Below are positions 29,951-38,880 of a stretch of 46,085 nt of DNA, piece by piece. The stretch comes from a virus. The position numbers and the translations under genes are program-made. A model generated the notes under the pieces. It had not been told where the DNA came from. It was given only the letters and a program-made list of their open reading frames with translations, and did not search any database. The stretch covers positions 1 to 46,085 of the IMG/VR virus record IMGVR_UViG_3300041955_000186. One strand, 5' to 3'. How positions within the stretch are numbered: position 1 is the first letter of the stretch; each line of letters begins with the position of its first letter.

Positions 29951-32418
29951 GCGGCCTCACCTCGCGCTACCAAGTGGCCGAGGCCGGGTACCAACAAGTA
30001 ACGGTGATACTCCGGGTGTTTCCGTTCGACTGCGTCGTAAGCTTGCACTAGCCACGCTGCTACGGCACGCGAACCGCCGGGCATCGGAATATCGCGTTCG
30101 CGCTTGGTCCACGAACACAACGCTCCGGGCTTTACGGCCAGGTCCGGCCCCATGTTCCACACGATCGGTACGTTGTTACGGTCGACGTGGCCGGCCGCTT
30201 CCGCTATGGCTTCGAGAATCGGAGGACGGTCGGCTGTAGCCAAGTGCGCGGCCTTCACTACGGATTCGTCGAACGGCGGCAAGTCACAGCCGCAGACTTC
30301 CTCCGAGAACTGTCGAAGCAGCGAGTAGCCCCACTCGGCCACTGCTCGAGCTTGACGTTGTCTGTCCGGTATGGCCGGAGGAGCCGGCAGCTCTCCGAGT
30401 CGAATCAAGTACAAGAGCCACGACAGGTAGGCGTTCCCGAACCCTTCGTGCGACAGGCTGACTACGCGGCCGAGCGCGACTTCGTCGCGGCCCTTGGAAG
30501 GCATCGGCACCATGACCATACGTTCGGCGTGCGCCGTCTCGGAGAACGTGTCTTCTCCGGTAACTGCTATCGGAGCACGTGCCGGTAGCTTCTTGATGTG
30601 CATACGGTTTTCGCTCAAGCCGCCCTTGATGGTGGCCGACCCATCCCACGCGTCGCGGATTACTTGGTCGAGAGCTAGCTTCGCTTCCGGTCGGGCGCCG
30701 GGCCGGTACTCGTCGAACCACATCGGAATGGCGTTCGTAGATCCCGCGTAGCTGTGTACGGCGTGCGCGGTGGTTCCGGTTAGCGTCGTCGGATTGGTGA
30801 CCCAAAAGCCGAACGCTTCGAGGATCGTGCCGAGTAGCGTGGTCTTGCCCCATCCCGAGCCGCCGGTCACGGCTAGCGTCGGGAACTTCGGGACCATAGA
30901 ACGCAGCGGCGCCGCCGCCACCCATCCGAGAACCGGTGTCACTATCTCCGGCTTGTGCAGCCGAGCCAACGCCGACGGTAACTCTCGGTCCCAGTCGTCG
31001 CTCGAGCCCAGTCGAATCGACTGACCGAGGTCGACGTCGTTTTCGGGCGGCACGTATCCCCAACCGCTGTGACCTATCACGGAGTCGGGTAGCACGAACG
31101 CTTCTTCGTGAAGTCCGACTACGTCTGTTCCTCGAACACGCGGGGCCAGTAGAGCCCTGGTCTTCAACAGCTCGAGCAGGTCGGCCAAGTCGCGGTCCGT
31201 TCCCTTCCAGGACAGCAGACGATCGGCGGCCCAACGACGCATCCGTCCGGAACTGGACAGCTCGGCACCGGTCAAGAAGTGTCGGCGTCCGTTTCCGGGA
31301 ACCGACACCTCGAACACTACGTGAGCCTCGCTGGTTTCCATCATTACCAGTCGGCGCGGCGTCAAGACGAAGTCCGACAAGACCACGTCCGGACGTTCGT
31401 CCGAGGTCGACTTGCGAACATAGCGTCCTCCGGACTCGGCTATCGGAAGCGTTCCGGGGTCGACTACCGGCCAAGCTTCTCGAAGGGCTCTCAGTACGAG
31501 AGCCTGTCCGGCCGCCGTGGCGTCCATTCCGTCCGGAAGGCATACCACTCGAACGGACGCTGCCCTCGATGGAAGAGCGGCTACCCACGACGCGGCGCAT
31601 CCTCGGCCGGCTTCGTCGGCGTCGAACAGTAGCGTGACGTGCTTTCCGGCCAACGTGTTGAGCCACTCCGGGCGCGGTTCCTTCACTCCGGCCGGAAGTC
31701 CGAGCACGTCGGCGTCGACGGAGTTTTCGTGGAGAAGCCAAGCCGTAGACCACGTGTCGGTTTCGCCTTCGCACACGACGACGAACTGCCGAGAAGTTCC
31801 GCGCCACGTGCCGTAAAGCTGCGACAGGTCGCTTCCTCGAACTGCTCGGTGCTCCCAGTCCGGCACGAATCGACGCTTGACGCCGACCAGCTCGCCGGTA
31901 GGCGCGTAGTGAGGAATCAAGACCGCGTCGTCGGTGCCGACTACGCCGAACTCGTCGTGAACCCACACGGCCGGCGCTACTACTCCTCGGTCGAGGAGCA
32001 TGGACTCGAGGGACTCGATACGGTCGGCCTCTTCCAACATCCGACCTAGGTCCGGAGTCGGCCCGGCGGTTCTCGGCGCTGGCACCGGCTGGTCCGGTAG
32101 TCCGCCGTCCCTAAGTTCGACGGCCAGGCGCTTGGCTTCCTTGAAGTCGCACCCGTGCCAACGTTCGAGGAAGTCGAACAAGTCGCCGCCGACGTCGCAC
32201 GGCCAACAGCGGAACCTTTGCGAGCCGTCGCTCCCCGTGTAGACTCGGAGCGACGGCTCGTGGTCGTCGTGGAACGGACACAGCCCGGCTAGCTCCCCGT
32301 TGCCGGCGTCCTCGAGTGCTACACCGTAGTGAGTTAGGACGCCGGCGAGCGGAGCCGCCGCTTTGATGGCTTTCGGGTCGTGTCCGGCCGAAGCGGCCGC
32401 GTAGTCGGTCGTGGTCAG
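29947..32418 (-). CDS. primase-helicase (CHC2 zinc finger, Toprim, P-loop ATPase)
   Basis: About 823 residues. The N-terminal zinc finger has Cys47/His50 (CPFHDDHEPSLRVY) and Cys71/Cys74 (FRCWPCDVGGDLFDFLERW). The Toprim domain has Glu217 (VVVCEGETD) and DAD at 266-268. The C-terminal part has Walker A GGSGWGKTTLLG (519-530), as in DUF927-like phage helicases. It would prime and unwind at the phage fork. No ATG, GTG or TTG suits the N-terminus: CTG at 32418 overlaps the upstream TGA as CTGA and gives MTTTDYAAAS, whereas ATG 32484 would run 22 codons inside the membrane gene. I favour the CTG start. Confidence 0.9.
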   Translation of the reverse strand: MTTTDYAAASAGHDPKAIKAAAPLAGVLTHYGVALEDAGNGELAGLCPFHDDHEPSLRVYTGSDGSQRFRCWPCDVGGDLFDFLERWHGCDFKEAKRLAVELRDGGLPDQPVPAPRTAGPTPDLGRMLEEADRIESLESMLLDRGVVAPAVWVHDEFGVVGTDDAVLIPHYAPTGELVGVKRRFVPDWEHRAVRGSDLSQLYGTWRGTSRQFVVVCEGETDTWSTAWLLHENSVDADVLGLPAGVKEPRPEWLNTLAGKHVTLLFDADEAGRGCAASWVAALPSRAASVRVVCLPDGMDATAAGQALVLRALREAWPVVDPGTLPIAESGGRYVRKSTSDERPDVVLSDFVLTPRRLVMMETSEAHVVFEVSVPGNGRRHFLTGAELSSSGRMRRWAADRLLSWKGTDRDLADLLELLKTRALLAPRVRGTDVVGLHEEAFVLPDSVIGHSGWGYVPPENDVDLGQSIRLGSSDDWDRELPSALARLHKPEIVTPVLGWVAAAPLRSMVPKFPTLAVTGGSGWGKTTLLGTILEAFGFWVTNPTTLTGTTAHAVHSYAGSTNAIPMWFDEYRPGARPEAKLALDQVIRDAWDGSATIKGGLSENRMHIKKLPARAPIAVTGEDTFSETAHAERMVMVPMPSKGRDEVALGRVVSLSHEGFGNAYLSWLLYLIRLGELPAPPAIPDRQRQARAVAEWGYSLLRQFSEEVCGCDLPPFDESVVKAAHLATADRPPILEAIAEAAGHVDRNNVPIVWNMGPDLAVKPGALCSWTKRERDIPMPGGSRAVAAWLVQAYDAVERKHPEYHRYLLVPGLGHLVARGEAA

Positions 32419-32570
32419 GACCCCTTCGGACCGCGTATGTACGCGGCGGTGTACCACGTAGCGGCCAAGAACCCAAGCGTCCACAGGTAGCCGAGCGCCG
32501 GAACTTGGTGGTACGTGTGGCTAGCTCCGCCGAGCAGCAGAGTAAACAGCCACGCCAGTACGAATATCAT
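32415..32570 (-). CDS. 51-residue two-helix membrane protein
   Basis: ATG 32570, eight bases after the previous stop. Two hydrophobic segments (IFVLAWLFTLLLGGA and YLWTLGFLAATWYTAAYI) separated by a short polar turn, ending RGPKGS. Predicted hairpin in the membrane. Sits between the recombination and primase genes; function unknown. Its stop overlaps the putative CTG start of the primase-helicase. Confidence 0.75.
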   Translation of the reverse strand: MIFVLAWLFTLLLGGASHTYHQVPALGYLWTLGFLAATWYTAAYIRGPKGS

Positions 32571-32577
32571 CGCGACT

Positions 32578-33108
32578 TCACAGTCCGGGCGGCAGGTCTG
32601 GCGGTCCGGTGGCTACGGCTGTAGCTACTGCCGGAGCTGCTACCGCGACGGCAGGAGCCGCCACGGCTACTTCCGGAGGTGCTGTCGTCGCCGGCACGGT
32701 CGCGGGCTTGATGTTCTTGACCTCGTCGCGTACACGGCCTTGGTACGGCTTGCCGGGGCCGACAGTTATCACGGCTCGGCGACCGAGGAGCGTCTGACAG
32801 ATCAGAGCTTCCTTGTTAGCTTCCGGCAGGCCGGCGAAGAACGCGGCGTCGAGACCGAGAGCGGCCATCTTGCCGAAGAAGTATCCGACCGAGTTCGGGT
32901 TTTCCAGCTTCAACGTGAAGTTGGTAAACACCTTGCGGTTCTTGTGCGGACCGTCGACGATCGTGAACTCGATCCGATACATCGGATTGTCGTTGCTCGA
33001 AGGTCGATACTCGGCGTTGGTGATTTCCGCGTTGTAGTCGATCGCCGGCAGCGGTTCGAGTCCCTTCGCGGCTTGGGCGGCCAGCAGGCCGTAGTCGACG
33101 GTTGCCAT
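32578..33108 (-). CDS. DUF669-like single-strand-binding / recombination protein
   Basis: A 176-residue protein; ATG from the TGATG overlap. PLPAIDYNAEITNAEYRPSS, MYRIEFTIVDGPHKNRKVFTNF and VGYFFGKMAALGLDAAFFAG match the beta-barrel pattern of phage DUF669-type proteins, which accompany Sak4-like ATPases and bind DNA. The C-terminal 40 residues are a low-complexity Ala/Val/Pro repeat (VAVAAPAVAVAAPAVATAVA), resembling the flexible tails of SSB proteins. Directly downstream of the ATPase. Confidence 0.8.
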   Translation of the reverse strand: MATVDYGLLAAQAAKGLEPLPAIDYNAEITNAEYRPSSNDNPMYRIEFTIVDGPHKNRKVFTNFTLKLENPNSVGYFFGKMAALGLDAAFFAGLPEANKEALICQTLLGRRAVITVGPGKPYQGRVRDEVKNIKPATVPATTAPPEVAVAAPAVAVAAPAVATAVATGPPDLPPGL

Positions 33109-33875
33109 CAAGCAGTCTCCTCTTCGTTGTAGACGGCGAGCATTTCCTCGACGTCGGGATTTGTGATGCACGCTCCGTACCGAACGGACAACACGTGTGT
33201 GCGGTCCTTGGCTTCGGAGAACTGTCTAGGGTGAATCAACATACGGCGCCACTCTGCGCCGGAGTCGTCCACCTGTACGAACATGTACCCTTCTACGTCC
33301 ACGTAACCGGGTAGCGACACGCTCAGTCCGCCTTGAATAGCCGGCCTGTTCATGGCGCGCTTGACGTCGGTAAGAGCCAAGAACACCACTGCTTCGAGCG
33401 GGTGGGTCGGATGGAACACCAGGTCGCGCATGTGGCGTACCGTGAACTCCATCTTGTCGAGGAGTCGGCCCCACTTCGCCTCGGTCATCCCTTCGTCGCC
33501 GGCGAGGATCGCGTCCTTACACCGCTTCTGAATCTCGGTTAGCGAGTCGACTACTACCGACTTGAATGGATGAACTCCGAACTCGAGCCAGTTGTACGAC
33601 TTCTCCAACGTCTCGAAGCTTCGAACGATCGTGTGGCACACTTGCCAGTCGCCGAGTTCGGGCGGGTCTTCGTGTTGTGGGTCCCACTCGATCACACGTT
33701 GACGCGTCGGCACGCCGTCCACTAGGCGCCACGGCTTGACACTTCCGCCCTCGGCGTCCAAGACGAGTCGCGGCTCCGGGGTCGTCTGACCGAACCACGA
33801 CTTGCCGACTCCTCCTTCGCCGTGAGCTAGCACGGCTAAGCCACGCCACCCTTCGGGTCGCTTTGTGTTCGTCAT
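33108..33875 (-). CDS. Sak4-like RecA-fold ATPase
   Basis: A 255-residue protein; ATG 33875 is ATGA-coupled. Walker A GEGGVGKS at 19-26, Walker B SVVVDSLTEIQ near 135, and the later HMRDLVFHPTHPLEAVVFLAL and MFVQVDDSGAEWRRMLI stretches fit the AAA_24/Sak4 family of phage single-strand annealing ATPases. With the SSB-like protein and the Cas4/RecB nuclease it makes a recombination cassette. Confidence 0.88.
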   Translation of the reverse strand: MTNTKRPEGWRGLAVLAHGEGGVGKSWFGQTTPEPRLVLDAEGGSVKPWRLVDGVPTRQRVIEWDPQHEDPPELGDWQVCHTIVRSFETLEKSYNWLEFGVHPFKSVVVDSLTEIQKRCKDAILAGDEGMTEAKWGRLLDKMEFTVRHMRDLVFHPTHPLEAVVFLALTDVKRAMNRPAIQGGLSVSLPGYVDVEGYMFVQVDDSGAEWRRMLIHPRQFSEAKDRTHVLSVRYGACITNPDVEEMLAVYNEEETA

Positions 33876-34807
33876 GTAAGCTCTCCCTTTCCGGATTCTG
33901 CGTAACGTGCGTACGGGTCGGACTCTTCGTACAGCGTCGCTATCAGTTGGTCCGGCTTGTCGTTCGGCCTGTCGATTAACCCGCACACGGCGAAGAACGG
34001 GCAGTCCCAGTGACAATTTCGGTTAGGCGACGGGTACACCACTGCCAACGGATTGCCGCCGGCGTCTAGTCGCTTCCTCGTGTTGAGCATGACCTCGAGT
34101 TCTCCAAGCAGTCGTGTACCGAAGCTCTCGATCTCTTGTTCCGAGTACGTGACCGACAGTCGTTCGTAGAACGGAGGAGTGGCTCGAGCCGTGCGCTTGG
34201 ACTTGCGAAGCATGTTGTACAGAGCACCGCCTACCTTCTCGCCAGTCACCTGTTGCAACAGCCAGGCGTACAGCTTCAACTGTTCGTCGAGCGTTAGCGA
34301 CTTCGTCGGAGTCGTGAACTCCTGAACGGTCTTGTGGTCGAGGAACATGTCTGCTCCGTCGTGGACACGACGTGCCCGAAGGTCGAGCTTGGCACTCAGC
34401 TCGACTACTTGGTCTCCGACTCGTACGGGAAGCTCGACGGACTGCTCGGCCGCTACTACACGTAGTCCGGCGTCGGCTCCAGTTTCCTCGAGCCACTCGA
34501 AGTAGCCGGTAAGAATCGCGTCCTCGAGGTCGGCGTCCTTGCGAATGTCCTTCTCCTGTTCGGGAAAGTCGTCCACGGCTCCTTCGACCATGGCGGCGTG
34601 GTAGGCGAGCGCGGCTTCCGTAGCCTTGACTTGTCCGACGGCTTGAACCTGGCCGTAGTACAAGGCGACGCATACGTGAACGCGTGTTCCGATGGCCGAC
34701 GGTCCGTAGGCACGGTCGCGCTTGAGTGCTAGTCGACGGTAGTAGGCGAGCCACCACTTACGTCGGCAACGCTTGAAGCACTGAATCTCGGAGTTACTTA
34801 TCCGCAC
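33872..34807 (-). CDS. Cas4/RecB-like PD-(D/E)XK exonuclease
   Basis: A 311-residue protein. SNSEIQCFKRCRRKWWLAYY at the N-terminus and NCHWDCPFFAVCG near 275 contribute the Cys set of an Fe-S cluster. GTRVHVCVALYYG gives the His of motif I, KLDLRARRV the Asp, and MFLDHKTVQEF the D-x-K, the nuclease core. The Cas4-like order supports 5' to 3' resection of double-strand ends before annealing. Overlaps the upstream membrane gene by 14 bases. Confidence 0.9.
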   Translation of the reverse strand: MRISNSEIQCFKRCRRKWWLAYYRRLALKRDRAYGPSAIGTRVHVCVALYYGQVQAVGQVKATEAALAYHAAMVEGAVDDFPEQEKDIRKDADLEDAILTGYFEWLEETGADAGLRVVAAEQSVELPVRVGDQVVELSAKLDLRARRVHDGADMFLDHKTVQEFTTPTKSLTLDEQLKLYAWLLQQVTGEKVGGALYNMLRKSKRTARATPPFYERLSVTYSEQEIESFGTRLLGELEVMLNTRKRLDAGGNPLAVVYPSPNRNCHWDCPFFAVCGLIDRPNDKPDQLIATLYEESDPYARYAESGKGELT

Positions 34808-35033
34808 GGCCCCACCTTCTCCAACCGTTCATGTACAGCACTGCCCACACGGCCGACCAAGGAAGAAGACTCCACAGGTGCGGCGTAACTACGAAGCACA
34901 GCCATACCCACAACGCTTGACTAGCCGCGCCGACGAGAAATCCCGAACGCCACTTGTGTCCGACCATCCACACGCCTAGGGCTCCGAAGAAGTTCGGCAA
35001 GAACGACACGACTTGCACCCACAGTTCACTCAC
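34794..35033 (-). CDS. 79-residue membrane protein
   Basis: GTG 35033 overlaps the helicase stop (GTGA). Three short hydrophobic stretches (LWVQVVSFLPNFFGALGVWM, FLVGAASQALWVWLCFVV, SLLPWSAVWAVLYM) with very high Trp content. Resembles small PnuC-like or transporter-like fragments but too short to assign. Function unknown. Confidence 0.72.
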   Translation of the reverse strand: MSELWVQVVSFLPNFFGALGVWMVGHKWRSGFLVGAASQALWVWLCFVVTPHLWSLLPWSAVWAVLYMNGWRRWGRADK

Positions 35034-36724
35034 GACGCCACCATCCTGGACAACGCTTGACGGTCTCGAGTGATTATCTCGAGCCGCTCGCCTTTTTCGG
35101 CTATGGCTTCGTGTTGTGCTTCTTCCACGGTTCCGGGTGCGATCAAGTCCACTATCGTGACGCTGTCGGCTTCTTGTCCTTGGCGGTGTATACGGTCTTC
35201 GGCCTGTCGGTTCTCGAGCATGGACCATGACCGCTGCATGAAGCACGCCGTCGCCGCCCGTGTCAACGTCAAAGACTCGGAGCCGGCGCCGAGCGTCAGC
35301 AGCAGTACGCGTATGCGACCTTCGTCGAAGTCGTCCTCGGCCGCTTCGCGTGCTCGGTCGGTCTGAGCGCCGACCACCAAGCCGTGCGGAATCTTCTCTT
35401 TCTCAAGCCGCTCGGACGCGAGTCGAATAAGCTGCTTGCTCTGCGCGAACACGACCAACTGTTCGTCGCCCATGTCCTCGAGCAACTCGACCAATGCGTC
35501 TACCTTGCTGGACGGAGAGCACATCCGTACTTCTCCGTCGGCGTTCACTTCGATCGACGCCGCGGCGCACTGTGTCAAGCGGGTTAGCCGCGTGAGCGGG
35601 TCGAGCGCCAGGGCAGTTCCTCCCTCGAGGTCGGCTAGTAGTTCCTTCTTGAGCTGTCGGTAAGCCTTCTCTTGACGTGGCGTCATGTCGACGTGTCTAG
35701 GTTCGTACACCTTCGGAGGTAACCAAGGAAGAACCAAGCTCTTCGGTCGACGCAGGAACCGCCTGTCGGCCAGTGCGTAAAACTCGGTCTCCATTCCCGG
35801 ACGCAGTCCCGGAATGTCGACGGCTCCCCAGTAGTTGCGTCGCACCTCGAAGTACCTGTCGGTAGTCTTGCTTCGACTGGTCCACTCGTTCGGAGACACG
35901 AACCGCAGCGCCGCCCAAAAGTCGTCGAGCGCGTTGGCTATCGGAGTACCGGTCACCGCCAGACGTTGTCCGGCCGAGTCGCCTACGGCCCAAAGGGCTC
36001 GAGTCTGCTTAGCTTTCGGATTGCACGCGCGGTGCCACTCGTCGGCTACTACCGCCGCCCATTCTCTGTTCAGCTCCTTGTTCTCGCGTTCGGTAGGCGC
36101 CAAACGAATCGAGCCGAACGGAGCCAGCCGACTGTGTAGGCGAAGCGCGTCCCACCCGACTACGTACACGTCGTGCCCTCGAGCCAGCTTGGCGCGTCGA
36201 CTCGGAGCGTTGCCGTCGACCACCATCACGTCGAGACCGGTCGACCACTTGGCGAACTCTTTGCGCCACACGCGTCGACCGACGCGGCGTGCTACCACCA
36301 ACGCCGGGAACAGCTTCTCGGCCTCGAGCCACGCGATAGCCTGCGCCGTCTTGCCCGTTCCCATTTCGTCGGCCAGGATCGAACTGCCGGCGGCTCTCAA
36401 GAACTGGACTCCGGTGCGTTGGTACGGATGGAACCGAGGATCGCCGGGTGCGTCGTTGTTCGGATTCATGGCGAACTCTCGAGCGGCCATGGTCGGTTCG
36501 ACGTAGCCGGACCACTCGGCCCACGCCCACGCCGACAGGGCCGACGACACGCCGAGACGTTCGGCGAAGCTAGTCTTCAAGACCTTGAGCGTCGCCCACG
36601 TCAGCGGAGCGGACCACACGTCGTCTCGATACCGGACGCCTTGTAAGGACTGAACCGCGAACTCGTCGCGGAACCCGACGTCGGACAGGACGATTCGACC
36701 GGAGTCGAGGTCGGCGTTAGGCAC
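35030..36724 (-). CDS. SNF2/SWI2-family helicase
   Basis: A 564-residue protein, GTG start. Contains all main superfamily 2 motifs: FHPYQRTGVQFL (Q-like), ILADEMGTGKTAQAIAW with Lys125 (I), VVADEWHRACNP in place of DEAH (II), RLAVTGTPIAN (III), GLVVGAQTDRAREAAEDDFD and VLLLTLGAGSESLTLT (V), and QAEDRIHRQGQ (VI). The N-terminal 95 residues carry a HARP-like or substrate domain. It probably remodels forks or recombination intermediates with the neighbouring RuvC-like and polymerase genes. The Trp in motif II (DEWH) is uncommon. Confidence 0.93.
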   Translation of the reverse strand: MPNADLDSGRIVLSDVGFRDEFAVQSLQGVRYRDDVWSAPLTWATLKVLKTSFAERLGVSSALSAWAWAEWSGYVEPTMAAREFAMNPNNDAPGDPRFHPYQRTGVQFLRAAGSSILADEMGTGKTAQAIAWLEAEKLFPALVVARRVGRRVWRKEFAKWSTGLDVMVVDGNAPSRRAKLARGHDVYVVGWDALRLHSRLAPFGSIRLAPTERENKELNREWAAVVADEWHRACNPKAKQTRALWAVGDSAGQRLAVTGTPIANALDDFWAALRFVSPNEWTSRSKTTDRYFEVRRNYWGAVDIPGLRPGMETEFYALADRRFLRRPKSLVLPWLPPKVYEPRHVDMTPRQEKAYRQLKKELLADLEGGTALALDPLTRLTRLTQCAAASIEVNADGEVRMCSPSSKVDALVELLEDMGDEQLVVFAQSKQLIRLASERLEKEKIPHGLVVGAQTDRAREAAEDDFDEGRIRVLLLTLGAGSESLTLTRAATACFMQRSWSMLENRQAEDRIHRQGQEADSVTIVDLIAPGTVEEAQHEAIAEKGERLEIITRDRQALSRMVAS

Positions 36725-37166
36725 GCGGCGCCTCCATACGTCCAGTACGAACCATCCACAGCATAAGGTGTCGGAGTGCGTCGTTGGCGTGACCCAAGCC
36801 GGGGCGGTACCATCCGGCGGCCTTGAGTCGTGCGTTGGTGGCGAACTCCTTGGCGTCGAACGGCGTCTGCAACTTCTCGAGAGTGACGTTGTCTCGCCTG
36901 TCGGCCAACGACCGAACGGCTCCGATCACGTGCAGTGCGTCGTACTGACGTGTTAGCTTGGTAGTGCGCTCGGATATGTTGTACCGTTCGCATACGACGT
37001 GAACGTCGTAGTCTCCGTACAATCCGGCCCAGCTCTCGAGAGCCCGGACCAGTTCTCCGAACGGCATTTCGTTGGCGCTCGGACGCTGCTCGTGTGTGGC
37101 TTCGTAAGCCGCTACTCCGGTGGTCAGTCCGGGGTCGAGTGCGATAAGTAGCTCAGTCTTCCGCAT
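36717..37166 (-). CDS. RuvC-like Holliday junction resolvase
   Basis: A 149-residue protein. RNase H fold acids: Asp11 (IALDPGLTTGVA), Glu60 (VVCERY), and HANDALRHLMLW with His126 and Asp129. This is the standard actinophage RuvC-like resolvase, which cuts branched DNA before packaging and during recombination. Overlaps the polymerase stop by 14 bases and the helicase start by 8. Confidence 0.88.
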   Translation of the reverse strand: MRKTELLIALDPGLTTGVAAYEATHEQRPSANEMPFGELVRALESWAGLYGDYDVHVVCERYNISERTTKLTRQYDALHVIGAVRSLADRRDNVTLEKLQTPFDAKEFATNARLKAAGWYRPGLGHANDALRHLMLWMVRTGRMEAPRA

Positions 37167-38880
37167 ACTTGTCGCCCCATCTTTCGTGAAGAATCGAATA
37201 GCTAGCCGGCATAGGAACCGTGAGGTCGTCGCGGTACATGATCCGTCTAGCTTCTTCGGCGAACTCTTCCGCGTCCCCCTTCGGAACGTCGAAGACGAGT
37301 TCGTCGTGTACCGGAAGTACGAGGTGCTCGGTAAGTCCGGCGCGGTCTAGCCGAACTATCGACTGCTTCAACACGTCGCCGGCCGTGCCCTGCACCAAGT
37401 AGTTCACCAGCTTGTAGACCTTGTCGGCCGGCACCACTTGGCGTCGACCGAACGGAGTAAGCGCGTAGCACACGCCTTCTTCGGCCGCTCGCATCGTGGC
37501 TTCGTGTTGCACCTTCTGTTGCCAGACTTTTACGCCGGGAAACGTGGCGTCGTATCCTTGGAGGAACGCCGCCGCGGTGGAGTCGTCTACTCCGGCCGTA
37601 ACTGCGAACTTGTGAAGACCGGCCAAGTACGCCTTGGCGTAGGCGGCTTTCTTGATAAGCGAACGTCTTGGGTCTTTCTTCTCGAACGTCGGTTCGTCGT
37701 ACAGTCGACGGCCCATGTTCACGAAGAAGTCGCCCTCGGACGCAAAGGCTTCGATCATTCCTTGATCTTGCGAGAAGTGTGCTACGAGGCGCTGTTCTAT
37801 TTGGTCGTAGTCGAGGCTAACCAGCACGTGACCTTCTCGAGGAATGAACGGGTCGCGTACGAGCTTGCTCCGCGGTATCTGTTGCAGAGCCGGTCGCTCG
37901 GCCGACATACGTCCGGTGCGTGCGCCCATACAGTTGATGCTCGTGTGCAGAATGTCGCCGTCCGCGTACTCGACGTAGTTCCCAAAGTACGCGTTGGCGT
38001 AACGGTTCAGCTTTCGAACGTTCAACACCGCCTTGGCGAGAGGATGGTCGAGACCTTCTAGGACTTCTTCGTCTACCGACCAACTACCGCCGGCCGTTCT
38101 CTTGGTGAGGAGCACGCCGTCGGACATGAGTTGCGCCGACACTCGCTGGTTTTGTCCGGGACCGAATCCGTAACGTTCCTTGCACCAAGCCGTCGTCTGT
38201 TCGGACACGGCCAACAGCTCGGCGCGTTTGGTTTCGCAGTAGGGAACGTCGACGCGGATACCTCGACGCTCCATGGCGTCGACTACGTTCGAGCACGCCA
38301 TTTCCATGTCGTACAGTTCGGCCTGTGCTCCGACGATTTGTGGCTCGAAGAGTTCGTACAGGTGCACCGTCAGTACCGGATCGAGCGCGGCGTACGCCCA
38401 GTACGCCGTAACCCATACCGGAATCGTGCGCCAGTTCCACATACCCTTCGTCATGGCTCGAGCTAGTTCGCTCTTGCCTTGCTCGGCTCCGGGGTCTACG
38501 TACTTGACGCCTAGATACTTGAGTCCGGTCTTTTGGTCCGGATGCAATAGGTGCGCCATGGTGATGGTGTCGTGTACGTTCTCGCGACGCAGGGTGCAGC
38601 CGTTCGTCTCGAGGTATCGGACGTCGAACTTCGAGTTATGAAACACGATCGGCCTGTCGTACCTGTGCAACGCGTGCATAGCGAGACCACCCCACAGCTC
38701 CCACGGAACGGCCCATCCGTCGGCCAGGTCTCCGAACTGAACCAAGCGCAGCGGCTCGCGCCACCAGTCGAATCCGCCGGTCTCGGTATCGCAACCGAGA
38801 ATCTGCCGACGTTCGCCTAACCAACGCACGAAAGCTTCGGCGTCGAAGAAGTCCTCTACGAGGTGAAGCTGCGCCTGCAC
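37153..38880 (-). CDS. DNA polymerase I (family A) with 3'-5' exonuclease
   Basis: A 575-residue protein. Exonuclease domain intact: Asp31/Glu33 (DTETGG), Asp86 (HNSKFDVRYL), and Tyr163 with Asp167 (YWAYAALDPV). Polymerase motif A SLDYDQIEQRLVAHFS (Asp357), motif B RSLIKKAAYAKAYLAG with Arg406, Lys410, Tyr414 and Tyr418, motif C LPVHDELVFDVP (His525, Asp526). There is no 5' nuclease domain. The O-helix position usually held by Phe in bacterial Pol I is Tyr414, as in T7 polymerase, a substitution known to relax discrimination against dideoxynucleotides. GTG overlaps the upstream TAG. Confidence 0.95.
   Translation of the reverse strand: MQAQLHLVEDFFDAEAFVRWLGERRQILGCDTETGGFDWWREPLRLVQFGDLADGWAVPWELWGGLAMHALHRYDRPIVFHNSKFDVRYLETNGCTLRRENVHDTITMAHLLHPDQKTGLKYLGVKYVDPGAEQGKSELARAMTKGMWNWRTIPVWVTAYWAYAALDPVLTVHLYELFEPQIVGAQAELYDMEMACSNVVDAMERRGIRVDVPYCETKRAELLAVSEQTTAWCKERYGFGPGQNQRVSAQLMSDGVLLTKRTAGGSWSVDEEVLEGLDHPLAKAVLNVRKLNRYANAYFGNYVEYADGDILHTSINCMGARTGRMSAERPALQQIPRSKLVRDPFIPREGHVLVSLDYDQIEQRLVAHFSQDQGMIEAFASEGDFFVNMGRRLYDEPTFEKKDPRRSLIKKAAYAKAYLAGLHKFAVTAGVDDSTAAAFLQGYDATFPGVKVWQQKVQHEATMRAAEEGVCYALTPFGRRQVVPADKVYKLVNYLVQGTAGDVLKQSIVRLDRAGLTEHLVLPVHDELVFDVPKGDAEEFAEEARRIMYRDDLTVPMPASYSILHERWGDKYAED

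Noticed and set aside
30284-31966. A 560-residue open frame on the minus strand overlapping the primase-helicase
   Set aside because: It is an Arg/Ser-rich shadow of the primase-helicase frame with no motifs, caused by the high G+C content; the real frame has zinc finger, Toprim and Walker motifs.
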